A stretch of 64,000 nt of DNA from an uncultured Eubacteriales bacterium (lineage in GTDB: Bacteria > Bacillota > Clostridia > Lachnospirales > Lachnospiraceae), in assembly GCA_949294665.1 (NCBI GenBank), contig CASFID010000025.1, positions 62,001 to 126,000 on the forward strand, read 5' to 3'. Under the pieces are notes generated by a model. It saw nothing but the letters and a program-made list of their open reading frames with translations. It searched no databases and was not told where the DNA came from. This document shows positions 16,692-25,560 of the stretch, piece after piece (positions within the stretch are counted from its first letter, which is position 1; each line of letters starts with the position of its first letter). The position numbers and the translations under genes are program-made.

Positions 16692-18353
16692 TTATTTATA
16701 CCATACTGCAGCTTCATAAGGCCTTAAGTTCATCACACCGTGATCCGCGCTGACAGCATCTTTGTAGTTCCCGATCACGCGGTCATATCCGGATACATCT
16801 GGCGCGCCCTTCCAGGAATAATCTCTTCCATAGAAGTTTGCCACGACGATGAGTTCGTGTCCTTCATAGGTCCTCCGGTAGGCGAAGACGCAGGGATCCT
16901 TCACTGCGAGCGGCTCGATATCGCCGTACGGGATAACGTCCAGCTCTTTTCTCATGGCGATCAGCTTCTGATAATAGTGGAAGATAGAATCCTCGTCCTT
17001 GAGCTGATCGGCAGCGTTGATCTTTGTGTGATTGCTGTTTACCGCAATCCACGGCTCAGCACTGTCCTCAGCAGAGAAACCGGCATATTTGGAATCATCC
17101 CACTGCATCGGCGTACGGCCGTTGTCGCGGGAGTGGATCTGTATGATGCGCAGTGCGTCTGAAGCGGACAGCCCTTTGTCCTGAAGAATCTGATAGTGGT
17201 TCAGGCTCTCCACATCCCTGAACTGAGAAATATCCGTAAAATCGGTGTTGGTCATGCCGATCTCTTCGCCCTGGTATACATACGGGGTGCCGCGCAGGCA
17301 GTGGATGATCGTGCCAAGCATCTTGGCTGATTCCTTCCAGTACTTTCCTTCGTCACCGAAACGGGAAACGACGCGGGGCTGGTCATGGTTGCACCAGAAC
17401 ACTGCGTTCCATGCATTGTGCTCAGCCATCTTGGTCTGCCAGTCAAAGATGATGTCCTTAAGCTTCTGGAAATCTGCCGGTACCAGGACCCATTTCTCAT
17501 TGCCCATAAAGTCTACCTTCAGGTGATGGAAGCTGAATACCATGGAGAGCTCCCCTGTATCGCGTCCTGCATATTTGAAGCAGTTTTCCATGGTGGTGCT
17601 GGACATCTCGCCCACTGTGACGATCTCCGGGTCAGTGCCGAAGGTGGCGTCATGCATTTCCTTCAGATACTGATGGATCTTGGGACCGTCAGTGTAGTAT
17701 TTACGTCCATCGCCGGTCTCATCGTCTTCGTAGCATGCCTTGCTGATCAGATTGATCACGTCGAAACGGAATCCTCTGACTCCTTTCTTCATCCAGAATT
17801 TTAAGATCTTCTGAATCTCCTTACGGACATTTTCATTTTCCCAGTTCAAGTCCGCCTGTGTCACGTCGAAGAGGTGAAGATAATACTCGTCAAATTTTTC
17901 TACATATTCCCACGCATTTCCGCCAAACTTGCTCTCCCAGTTGGTCGGCGGGACGCCGTCGCCCTTTCCTTTGCGGAAGATGAAGAAGTCTTTATAGTAG
18001 GGATCTCCCTCCATTGCTTTTCGAAACCACTCGTGGCGGGTGGACACGTGGTTGAACACCATATCAAACATGAGGCCGATACCGCGTTTTTGACCATCAG
18101 CGATGAGTTCCTCCACGTCTTCCATAGTCCCGTAGCGGGGATCGATGTTGTAGTAGTCCTCCACATCGTATCCGTTGTCGTTCTGCGGGGATACAAAGAA
18201 CGGTGTGAGCCAGATGTAATCTACACCGAGCTCTTTGATGTAATCCAATTTTTCAATAACGCCGCGGAGGTCGCCGAGTCCGTCCTTGTTGGTGTCACAG
18301 AATGACTTCGGATAAATCTGGTATACGGTGCTCTTTCTGAAATCTTTATTCAT
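16692..18353 (-). CDS. treC: Alpha,alpha-phosphotrehalase (trehalose-6-phosphate hydrolase)
   Basis: A 553-residue GH13 enzyme that splits trehalose 6-phosphate into glucose and glucose 6-phosphate in the cytosol. GH13 regions are visible: DMVFNHVS, GFRFDVINL with the nucleophile aspartate, GEMSST with the acid/base glutamate, and FWCNHDQPR with the transition-state aspartate. The start at 18353 gives the family N-terminus (MNKDFRKSTVYQIYPKSF); the longer frame has no advantage. The assignment as TreC rather than oligo-1,6-glucosidase rests on its place directly behind a trehalose PTS permease and opposite a TreR-type regulator. It is probably cotranscribed with treB. Confidence 0.88.
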   Translation of the reverse strand: MNKDFRKSTVYQIYPKSFCDTNKDGLGDLRGVIEKLDYIKELGVDYIWLTPFFVSPQNDNGYDVEDYYNIDPRYGTMEDVEELIADGQKRGIGLMFDMVFNHVSTRHEWFRKAMEGDPYYKDFFIFRKGKGDGVPPTNWESKFGGNAWEYVEKFDEYYLHLFDVTQADLNWENENVRKEIQKILKFWMKKGVRGFRFDVINLISKACYEDDETGDGRKYYTDGPKIHQYLKEMHDATFGTDPEIVTVGEMSSTTMENCFKYAGRDTGELSMVFSFHHLKVDFMGNEKWVLVPADFQKLKDIIFDWQTKMAEHNAWNAVFWCNHDQPRVVSRFGDEGKYWKESAKMLGTIIHCLRGTPYVYQGEEIGMTNTDFTDISQFRDVESLNHYQILQDKGLSASDALRIIQIHSRDNGRTPMQWDDSKYAGFSAEDSAEPWIAVNSNHTKINAADQLKDEDSIFHYYQKLIAMRKELDVIPYGDIEPLAVKDPCVFAYRRTYEGHELIVVANFYGRDYSWKGAPDVSGYDRVIGNYKDAVSADHGVMNLRPYEAAVWYK

Positions 18354-18401
18354 AATCTCAATACCTGCCCTTTCCATTGAATTTATGTGGTGATACTGCC
18401 C

Positions 18402-18446
18402 GCGCCGCACCCCGGCTGTCCGATGAAGCTGTCCGATGTGCGGCGC
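18402..18446 (-). other. GC-rich hairpin between treB and treC
   Basis: A perfect 9-bp inverted repeat (18402-18410 with 18438-18446) lies in the 128-base gap between the treB stop and the treC start. There is no T tract, so it is more likely an mRNA processing or stability element, or a partial terminator that lowers treC relative to treB. Confidence 0.4.
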
Positions 18447-18481
18447 AGTTGCTGCTGTTTATGATTCCGGGAAGAGGCTGC

Positions 18482-20449
18482 TTAGTTCCAGGAGATGACG
18501 GTCGTCTCTCCTGCCTTTGCATCAATTCCCGAGTGCATTTTGATGTTTGCTGCATTTCCCTCTGAGGTGACGATCAGCATGGTCGTGCAGGGATGCCCCG
18601 CCGCCTTGATCTTCGCCGGATCGAACTCGATCAGCGGCTGTCCTGCCTTTACATGGTCTCCTTCTTTCACAAGGAGTTTGAAGCCGTCTCCGCCCATGTC
18701 TACGGTGTCGACACCTACATGGATCAGAAGTTCTACGCCGTTTGGAAGCGACAGCCCGCATGCGTGGCCTGTGTCCGCCATCACAACGCTTACGTCACAA
18801 TCCGCCGGTGCGGTCACTACATTGTTGGAAGGCTCGATCGCAAGCCCGTCTCCCATGATCTTCTGTGAGAAGACGTCGTCCGGAGCTTCCTCGATCGGCA
18901 TTACTTTACCGTCAAGGATGGATTTCAGTTCTTTTACATCTGCCGCTGCGCTTTCGGTTTTTGTCTCAACTGAAACTGCCTCAGCTTCAGGAGCCGCAGC
19001 CGGAGCCGCTGCTTCTTTTCCGTATCTGTCTTCTCTTGAAAGCTTGATCCTTCCTACAAGAAATGTCAGTGTGAACGGGATCACAATTGCGACGGCCATA
19101 GCAAGAAGGAAGATCAGGTAGTATTCCGGCTTGATGGAAAGGATTCCCGGGAGTCCGCCGACGCCGATGCTCAGAGCTTCCACTCCGAAGCCTACGGAGA
19201 TCATTGCCGCACAGCAGGAACCGATCATGCCGCATACCAGCGGGAATACATATTTTAAGTTGACACCGAAAAGTGCCGGTTCAGTTACGCCTAAGTAACA
19301 GGAGATGCATGCCGGTACGTTGACCTGCTGTGCACGCTCGTTCTTTTTCTGAAGAACACTCATAGCAAGTACGCTGGAACCCTGCGCGATATTGGACAGG
19401 GCGATCATCGGCCACAGGATCGTGCTCTTTGACGGAGAAGCAAGAAGCTGCGAATCGATGGCGTTCGTCATGTGGTGCAGACCGGTCATAACGAGCGGTG
19501 CATATAACAGACCGAATACTGCTGCAAACAGGAACCTGAAGTCAGATGTAAGTCCTGAGTATACTACGTCTCCGATCGCGTTGCCGATCTTCCAGCCGAT
19601 CGGTCCTACGATGGTGTGCGCGATAATAACCGCCGGGACCAGGGAACAGAACGGAACTACGATCATACTGATCACTTCCGGACATATCTTCTTGAAGAAT
19701 TTTTCCAGATAAACAAGGACGAAGCCTGCCATCATCGCCGCGATAACCTGTCCCTGATAACCGATCATCTGGACTTTAAAGAATCCGAAATCCCATACCG
19801 GAATTTCTGAAACCGGTGTATCGGCTACGCTGAAGCCGTTCAGCAGCTGTGAGGATACAAGAGTCAGACCGAGGACGATACCAAGGATCTGAGTCGTTCC
19901 CATTTTCTTAGTAATTGACCATACGATACCGACCGGCAGCAAGTGGAATACCGCTTCACCGATCAGCCAGAGGAAATTGTACATTCCGGACCAGAACTGA
20001 GAAATATCTGCAAGACTCTGTGTGTTGTTGTTGAAGAAGTTGATCTCACCGATCACGTTTCTGAAGCCGAGTACAAGACCACCGCAGATCAGAGCAGGGA
20101 TCAGGGGAGCGAAGATCTCGCCCAGTGTGCCCATGATCTTCTGGAGTGGATTCTGGTTTGTCTTGGCAGCCGCTTTCACGGCGTCTTTGCTCACGCCTTC
20201 AATCCCTGCGTAAGCGGTAAATTCATTGTAGAAAACGGAGACATCATTTCCGATGATGACCTGATACTGTCCGGCCTGAGTGAATGTGCCCTTTACGCTC
20301 GGCAGTTCCTCGATCGCCTTTTCATCTGCTTTTTTCGGATCGACAAGAACAAAGCGCATTCTTGTCATACAGTGGGAAACAGCCTGGATATTCTCTTTCC
20401 CGCCGACGAGATCCAACAGACGTTTTACATCATTTTCATACTTTCCCAT
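18482..20449 (-). CDS. treB: PTS trehalose transporter, fused EIIBCA
   Basis: A 655-residue phosphotransferase permease that takes up trehalose as trehalose 6-phosphate. The order is EIIB (residues 1-85, phospho-cysteine in AVSHCMTRMRF), EIIC with about ten membrane helices (about 105-460), an Ala/Glu-rich linker, then a glucose-type EIIA domain (about 510-655) with the histidine motif in LLIHVGVDTV. Bacillus TreB lacks EIIA, so the fused EIIA makes this protein self-sufficient after HPr. It is transcribed from a strong promoter with operators at 20502-20547, divergent from treR. Confidence 0.92.
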   Translation of the reverse strand: MGKYENDVKRLLDLVGGKENIQAVSHCMTRMRFVLVDPKKADEKAIEELPSVKGTFTQAGQYQVIIGNDVSVFYNEFTAYAGIEGVSKDAVKAAAKTNQNPLQKIMGTLGEIFAPLIPALICGGLVLGFRNVIGEINFFNNNTQSLADISQFWSGMYNFLWLIGEAVFHLLPVGIVWSITKKMGTTQILGIVLGLTLVSSQLLNGFSVADTPVSEIPVWDFGFFKVQMIGYQGQVIAAMMAGFVLVYLEKFFKKICPEVISMIVVPFCSLVPAVIIAHTIVGPIGWKIGNAIGDVVYSGLTSDFRFLFAAVFGLLYAPLVMTGLHHMTNAIDSQLLASPSKSTILWPMIALSNIAQGSSVLAMSVLQKKNERAQQVNVPACISCYLGVTEPALFGVNLKYVFPLVCGMIGSCCAAMISVGFGVEALSIGVGGLPGILSIKPEYYLIFLLAMAVAIVIPFTLTFLVGRIKLSREDRYGKEAAAPAAAPEAEAVSVETKTESAAADVKELKSILDGKVMPIEEAPDDVFSQKIMGDGLAIEPSNNVVTAPADCDVSVVMADTGHACGLSLPNGVELLIHVGVDTVDMGGDGFKLLVKEGDHVKAGQPLIEFDPAKIKAAGHPCTTMLIVTSEGNAANIKMHSGIDAKAGETTVISWN

Positions 20450-20501
20450 CGTTTCTCTTCCTTTCTTTTATTCAAGATTTCAAGCCCCTGCAAGCACCGA
20501 A

Positions 20502-20547
20502 CTTGTTTGAACAACTACACTATAACACCCTTGTTTAAACATGTCAA
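20502..20547 (-). promoter_or_regulatory. treBC promoter with two TreR-type operators
   Basis: On the minus strand a perfect TTGACA (20547-20542) and TATAGT (20524-20519) are 17 bases apart. A palindromic TTGTTTAAACA site (20531-20541) fills the spacer. A second, imperfect site (TTGTTTGAACAA, 20503-20514) covers the start point. Occupancy of either would block RNA polymerase, as expected for a GntR-type repressor. Confidence 0.8.
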
Positions 20548-20647
20548 CGAGATTTTTAACCCGAAATAATTTTCGTGATATCTGTACAAAACGTCTGTCT
20601 GCATTTTGTTCAAAACTTTCAGAATAGAGCTCGAAGCAAGATTCTGC

Positions 20648-20699
20648 TTGATTTTCAGTGCTTACGTTTTTATAATAAAAATAGATGTTTAAACAAGAC
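20648..20699 (+). promoter_or_regulatory. treR promoter with operator
   Basis: TTGATT (20648-20653) and TATAAT (20671-20676) are 17 bases apart. The start point near 20683 is followed at once by TGTTTAAACAAG (20686-20697), the inverted copy of the treB spacer site, so treR is probably autoregulated. The start point also argues against translation from the ATG at 20685. Confidence 0.75.
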
Positions 20700-20711
20700 G
20701 AGGATATAGGA

Positions 20712-21446
20712 ATGCCTAAAGCGAAGTATGACCATATTTATAAGGATTTAAAAGAAAAGATTGAGACAGAATATTATGCATATCAGGAGATGCTTCCGTC
20801 CGAGAACACGCTCGTGGGGATATACAGCTGTTCCCGCAATACCGTGAGGAGAGCGCTCGCAGAACTGACTGCGGACGGATATGTGCAGCCCATGCACGGC
20901 AAAGGAGTCAGAAATATTTTCCAGCCGGTGGAACAGACTGCTTTTACGGTCGGTGGGATTGAATCGTTTAAAGAATCAGCGGCGCGGAACAGGAAGAAGC
21001 CTTTCACCAGGGTGCTTCAGTTCGCGGAGATCACGGCTGATGAAAAGATAGAGCGGCGCACAGGATTCAAGAAAGGCACGGAACTGTATTATATCCAGAG
21101 ACTCCGTTCGCTGGACGGGAAACCGCTGATTCTGGATCATAATTATTTCCTGAAAGAACTCACGAGGGGGATCACGCCGGAGATTGCGGTCAATTCGATC
21201 TATGAATATCTGGAAAATGTGCGCGGCCTTACAATCTCGACAAGTAAGAGGACACTTACTGTGGAGCGCGTCACACAGGTAGATGAAAAATATATTGATC
21301 TGAAGGACTATAACTGTATGGCGGTCATCACCAGCCAGACCTTCAACGATAATGGAATCCAGTTTGAGTATACACAGTCAAGACATCGTCCGGATTACTT
21401 CATGTTCCAGGATGTCGCGACCAGAAATCACCGTTCGGGGACGTAG
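20712..21446 (+). CDS. treR: Trehalose operon repressor, GntR/UTRA family
   Basis: A 244-residue regulator with an N-terminal winged helix (residues 1-70, with PSENTLVGIYSCSRNTVRRAL) and a C-terminal UTRA ligand domain (about 85-235, ending HRPDYFMFQD). In relatives, trehalose 6-phosphate releases the protein from DNA. I start it at 20712, because GAGG lies at a proper distance and 20685 is within two bases of the predicted start point. The last three residues and the stop come from repeat copy 3 (GGGACGTAG reads Gly-Thr-stop). It is divergent from treBC and shares operator sequences with it. Confidence 0.92.
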   Translation: MPKAKYDHIYKDLKEKIETEYYAYQEMLPSENTLVGIYSCSRNTVRRALAELTADGYVQPMHGKGVRNIFQPVEQTAFTVGGIESFKESAARNRKKPFTRVLQFAEITADEKIERRTGFKKGTELYYIQRLRSLDGKPLILDHNYFLKELTRGITPEIAVNSIYEYLENVRGLTISTSKRTLTVERVTQVDEKYIDLKDYNCMAVITSQTFNDNGIQFEYTQSRHRPDYFMFQDVATRNHRSGT

Positions 21447-21520
21447 TGAAATTCAATTTCACTACGTCCCCGATTGCGGTTTGCTATGTCCCGAAATGCA
21501 GGCAGCCCCGTCCCTTTTTG
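21437..21520. repeat. Dispersed 22-bp-unit/palindrome repeat, copy 3
   Basis: In minus orientation, 22-bp GGGAC units end in the same perfect 35-bp palindrome (21437-21471). Both flanking convergent genes read into it: treR stops at 21446 and the glycosyltransferase stops at 21462, each using the GGGACGTAG arm. The glycosyltransferase thereby gains about 17 extra C-terminal residues. Confidence 0.9.
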
Positions 21521-22466
21521 ACTTACCCGACGACTTATCAGAACTCCAGACCCCGCCTCTCTGTTTTTCAATGTAGATAGGTCTCCGCTTGCTCTCCATA
21601 TAATCTCTTGAAATATACTGTCCCAGGATGGAGAGAAACAGCATCTGCATTCCGTTCAGCAGCAGGATCAGGCAGATCAGCATCACGGTCCCCGGAAGTC
21701 CGCGGCCGGACAATGCGAATCCCAGGGCGGTCAGTACAGCGAGGGCGATCAGCAGTGCGCCGATGATTCCGGGGAGCGCTGCGGGAGCGGAAGAGAAGGA
21801 GAGAATCCCGTCCAGTGCATAGCGGAACAGAGAGCGGAAGGTCCACTTGGTCTCTCCCGCCGCCCGGGCTTCATTGTGAAATGGAATCCATTTTGTATCA
21901 AAACCGACGAAAGAGAAAATCCCTTTCATATAGCGGTTGTATTCCTTCAACTCCAGTACAGAGTCCGCCATGGCGCGGTTCATCATTCGGAAATCTCCAG
22001 CGCCGTCACCCATTTCCAGACGGCACATCCGGCCAATGATTTTATAGAATGTGCGGGACAGCAGATTACGGAGGCGCCCCTCCCCGGTGCGGTCTTCGCG
22101 CAGTCCTGCGCAGCAGTCGTATCCTTCTGTGCTGACGACGCGGTACATCTCTTTCAAGAGTGTGGGAGGGTGCTGAAGGTCCGCATCCATGAAAACGCAG
22201 TAGTCACCGGAAGCATTTTCCAGACCGGCGTACATCGCCGCCTCTTTGCCGAAATTCCTTGAGAAAGAAATATATTTGCACCGGCAGTCCGACGCCGAAA
22301 AATGTTCCAGTATTTCCCGCGTATGGTCCCGGCTCCCATCGTCCACAAAAATAAATTCGCATTCCGCACCCACGATCTCATCCGCGGCGGCAGCAGTTTC
22401 GCGGTAAAATGCAGGCAGTACGTTCTCTTCGTTATAGCACGGTACAATAATACTGATCTTATCCAT
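21462..22466 (-). CDS. GT2 family glycosyltransferase (CsbB/GtrB/DPM1-like)
   Basis: A 334-residue membrane-bound polyprenyl-phosphate sugar transferase. The N-terminal GT-A domain (residues 1-225) has IIVPCYNEEN, the VDDGSRDHT aspartates and the MDADLQHPP metal motif. Two transmembrane helices (about 225-290) follow, as in CsbB and GtrB. The start at 22466 has AGGGGG upstream and overlaps the stop of the YfhO-GtrA gene by eight bases, so the two are translationally coupled. Enzymes of this type load a sugar onto undecaprenyl phosphate. The C-terminal tail after KSSGKSK is encoded by repeat copy 3 and is unlikely to be native. Confidence 0.9.
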   Translation of the reverse strand: MDKISIIVPCYNEENVLPAFYRETAAAADEIVGAECEFIFVDDGSRDHTREILEHFSASDCRCKYISFSRNFGKEAAMYAGLENASGDYCVFMDADLQHPPTLLKEMYRVVSTEGYDCCAGLREDRTGEGRLRNLLSRTFYKIIGRMCRLEMGDGAGDFRMMNRAMADSVLELKEYNRYMKGIFSFVGFDTKWIPFHNEARAAGETKWTFRSLFRYALDGILSFSSAPAALPGIIGALLIALAVLTALGFALSGRGLPGTVMLICLILLLNGMQMLFLSILGQYISRDYMESKRRPIYIEKQRGGVWSSDKSSGKSKRDGAACISGHSKPQSGT

Positions 22467-25400
22467 GAAAGTTTTCCCCCTTTTTAAAAACACCATATTT
22501 ACACAGAACATAGTTGCCGGCGACAGTCACTGCGCTGACAAGGATCTTGGATATGAAAGCGGGTGCAAGCAGCAGGTCAATGAGGAGCCAGAGCAGCAGG
22601 CTCTCTGCCAGAAGCGTTGCGGACCGAAGTGCCGCAAAGGCAGAAAATTCGCGCAGTATCCGGCCGCGGGAGCAGAACACGAGCCTGCGGTTAAGTATAT
22701 AGGCGGTCAGCACCGCGCCCGCCCATGCTGCGCTGTTGGCCGCAGGCCAGGGAAGGCGAAAAGACAAAAGCAGTGCATACAGGCAGTAATTAACGCCTGT
22801 TGTGATCACGCCGCTGATGAGATAGGCGGCCAGTTCCTTTTTCTTTTTCATAAGCCCCCTTTTCTGCAGCCTGAGTTTGGACACCACATTGCAGATGAGA
22901 AAAATTCCGTATCCGGCGGCAGAAACAAGACTTAAAAAGCAGCCGAACGCTTTCCCGGGAGGTGAAAAACGGATGTCCACAGAATGTGTTCCCTGTGCCA
23001 GGAGAACCCCGGCAAATGCTTCATTTACAGTGATCAGCTCTGACGATTCTCCGTCCACGAGAATTTTCAGGCCATGCTGGAGAGGAATAGAAGTTGCGAG
23101 CACTCCTTCTGTCTCTGCTGTGACCGAGCCCGAAAGGATACTGTTTCTGTCCGTGGCTTTGGCGAGCTGTACCGGAGTATAGTTCTTTTCTGTAAATCGT
23201 TCTGCGCTGTAGAGAGACCATTGGATATCGCTGATCACATAATGGCCTTTGGAAAATGTGATCTCCAGACTGTCCGTGCCCGTTCCCGGCGAAGATGTAA
23301 ACTGATAGTGAAAACACTGATTCTGGTTGGGGTACGGGGCAAGACATCCAGAGAGCTTGTTGCGGATCCCGTTTATGTCGATTACGACGGCGTCTCCGGT
23401 CCTTGAAGCGACAGAAAACTGCAGGAGCAGGATACAGTCCGGAACAGGATCGGAGATAGTTACGGTCAGCCGGCATTTCCGATCTGCCGTGATCTCGAAG
23501 CCTTCCGCAGATTTGCGGATCGTAAGTCCGTCCGGGAGCGGACCGGCGGACAGGGAAGGTGAAAAAGAAGGGATCCCGTAATCACTGGCTTCTTCCGCGG
23601 TTTTAAAATGGATTCCTTTATCCGGAATGCTTTTCAGATCTGCCACAGTGCTTCTGGTAACTGCATCCAGCTTTCCGTCCGGAGAGAGCTGTTCATAATC
23701 TTCCGATGAGATCAGATCATTGGTAAAATATGCAGCTGGGAGCACAGACCTGTTTTCTGCGATCACATTCTGCCCTGCCTGGTATACCGGCGTGTATCCG
23801 ACGGGAATGCTGTCCGCCGTCGTTTCCAGATAGCGCACGCCCAGGAGGTGCAGCAGGAACGGGTTATCCGAGGTCAGCAGCGCGGTCCGGTTGTTGATCC
23901 GGATGGGAGTCCGGAGTGTATCGTAATAGAAGCCGGAGTAGGCAGGATTCGTGACGGAGGAATACATAGTGTTCCTGGTAATCCCGGCGGCGGGAAGTTC
24001 ATTGCTGTCCTCCAGGGGACGGATCAGGCTGTCAAAACGGTACAGAGGATCAAAGGAAATATTTTTGGAGGCCTCTTCCAGCTCTTCCTGGGAAAATCCC
24101 GCTGTGGTTTCAGAGCGCTTCACCCAGTTTTCTGTTCCGGCGGTCGTGAGATACATGCCGGTCGGAGCTGTAAGGAGAAGCAGGATGGCGGCAGCGCCAG
24201 CGGCAGAGCGCAGCCGGCGGCTGCGGACGGTCATTTCCGGGGCTGAAGAATGAGGCAGGGCGTGCAGCAGGTGAGCAAGCAGGCCGGAGGGAAGCAGGCC
24301 GCGTTTCTCTGCACGCATCAGACACAGGCTCCGCAGGATGAGGCGGAGCGCCAGCAGGATTCCGAGCTCTGCCAGGATCCACGGAAACTGCGGCTGGCTG
24401 AACCAGAGCAGGCTTACCGGGATCATGACTGCGAAAGGCCATGCGGGAAAGCAGTTTTCCCTTTCTGCTTCCGGAGCTGCTGAGGATCCGGTCTGCGCGG
24501 GATACAGAGCAGGTTCTGCGGAAAGAAGTGTGCTCATACGGAGAAACTCGGTCTGCAGGAAGCGGACGCAGTGCAGGATGACCAGAGGCATGAAGGGAAT
24601 CAGAATCTTCGGCCGTGCGTAAAGCATTCCGTTCAAGATCCAGGAAAAAACTCCGAACAGTCCCATCATCAGGAAGAGCTGGCTGTCCCTGCGGAAAGGT
24701 TTTCTGGAAAGTCCCGCCAGCACCGCATAAAAGCAGATCAGTGTAAGTCCCATTCCATATTCGTTAAACAGGATATTGTTGAACACCGGATTCGGTCCGA
24801 ACAGTTCCAGAAGTTTCAGCAGTCCGGTGGATGTACTGCCCCGGCCGTGCTCCAGAAGCACAAGCGCGGTGGGAAGCAGGAGCGCCGCCGCCATTGCCGC
24901 GGCGAGGACTGCCGACGGGATATAGCGTTTTACAAAGGAACCTTTCCAGAACCGCCTGCCTTTTGCCCGGTACCAGTACCATCCGACCGCAGCGAAAGCA
25001 GAGATGGAAAAGTAAAAACTGGAGAGACAGATCATCAGGAGACAGAGAGGAAGCCATCTGTACTTTTCCCTTCTGACACACAGGAAAGCTGCCAGCAGAA
25101 ACGGCAGATAATTCACGAACATGATCTGCCGGTGCATATGGAAGAGACATCCCGCAGTCAGGAAGAGGATGCTTCCCAGCCACGCTCCGGCGGGAGAGAT
25201 TTGTTCCGTCCTGAGCCAGAGAAACATGAGGAGTACAGAACCCAGATATGCAGCCAGCATGTAACCGATAATGATATTTATCATAGGTATCTGCGGCAGC
25301 AGGCATCCGATCAGGATGTCCGGCCTTAAGAAACCGTAATAGGCGAACTGATACCCATTCGAGCCGCCGCCCAGACGGATCCATGAGGGCAGCAGGGTAT

Positions 25401-25560
25401 GCTGCTCAAGGAAGGTGTCGCGTATCGTTTCCGCCAGAGTGACATGCTGGCTCAGCCAGTCAGTGTTTGAACCGTATACATATCCGTGCGGGATGACGGC
25501 AATGGTCAGTATAATAAAAAGCAGGATGAGGGAAACGGGGTAAAACCATTTCTTCATCAT
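22459..25560 (-). CDS. YfhO-family membrane protein fused to a GtrA-like flippase domain
   Basis: A 1033-residue polytopic protein. Residues 1 to about 880 match the YfhO layout: an N-terminal helix, the NTDWLSQH and RLGGGSNGYQFAYYG block near residues 32-75 as in GT-C enzymes, many membrane helices to about 490, then a large extracytoplasmic domain and a last helix near 870-890. Residues about 895-1033 form a separate GtrA/GtcA domain with four helices (AYLISGVITTGVNYCLYALL and KYGVFKK). In Bacillus, YfhO (GT-C transferase), GtcA (flippase) and CsbB (GT2) cooperate to glycosylate lipoteichoic acid. Here two of the three parts are one polypeptide and the third is the next gene. The acceptor is unknown. 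Confidence 0.85.
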   Translation of the reverse strand: MMKKWFYPVSLILLFIILTIAVIPHGYVYGSNTDWLSQHVTLAETIRDTFLEQHTLLPSWIRLGGGSNGYQFAYYGFLRPDILIGCLLPQIPMINIIIGYMLAAYLGSVLLMFLWLRTEQISPAGAWLGSILFLTAGCLFHMHRQIMFVNYLPFLLAAFLCVRREKYRWLPLCLLMICLSSFYFSISAFAAVGWYWYRAKGRRFWKGSFVKRYIPSAVLAAAMAAALLLPTALVLLEHGRGSTSTGLLKLLELFGPNPVFNNILFNEYGMGLTLICFYAVLAGLSRKPFRRDSQLFLMMGLFGVFSWILNGMLYARPKILIPFMPLVILHCVRFLQTEFLRMSTLLSAEPALYPAQTGSSAAPEAERENCFPAWPFAVMIPVSLLWFSQPQFPWILAELGILLALRLILRSLCLMRAEKRGLLPSGLLAHLLHALPHSSAPEMTVRSRRLRSAAGAAAILLLLTAPTGMYLTTAGTENWVKRSETTAGFSQEELEEASKNISFDPLYRFDSLIRPLEDSNELPAAGITRNTMYSSVTNPAYSGFYYDTLRTPIRINNRTALLTSDNPFLLHLLGVRYLETTADSIPVGYTPVYQAGQNVIAENRSVLPAAYFTNDLISSEDYEQLSPDGKLDAVTRSTVADLKSIPDKGIHFKTAEEASDYGIPSFSPSLSAGPLPDGLTIRKSAEGFEITADRKCRLTVTISDPVPDCILLLQFSVASRTGDAVVIDINGIRNKLSGCLAPYPNQNQCFHYQFTSSPGTGTDSLEITFSKGHYVISDIQWSLYSAERFTEKNYTPVQLAKATDRNSILSGSVTAETEGVLATSIPLQHGLKILVDGESSELITVNEAFAGVLLAQGTHSVDIRFSPPGKAFGCFLSLVSAAGYGIFLICNVVSKLRLQKRGLMKKKKELAAYLISGVITTGVNYCLYALLLSFRLPWPAANSAAWAGAVLTAYILNRRLVFCSRGRILREFSAFAALRSATLLAESLLLWLLIDLLLAPAFISKILVSAVTVAGNYVLCKYGVFKKGENFHG

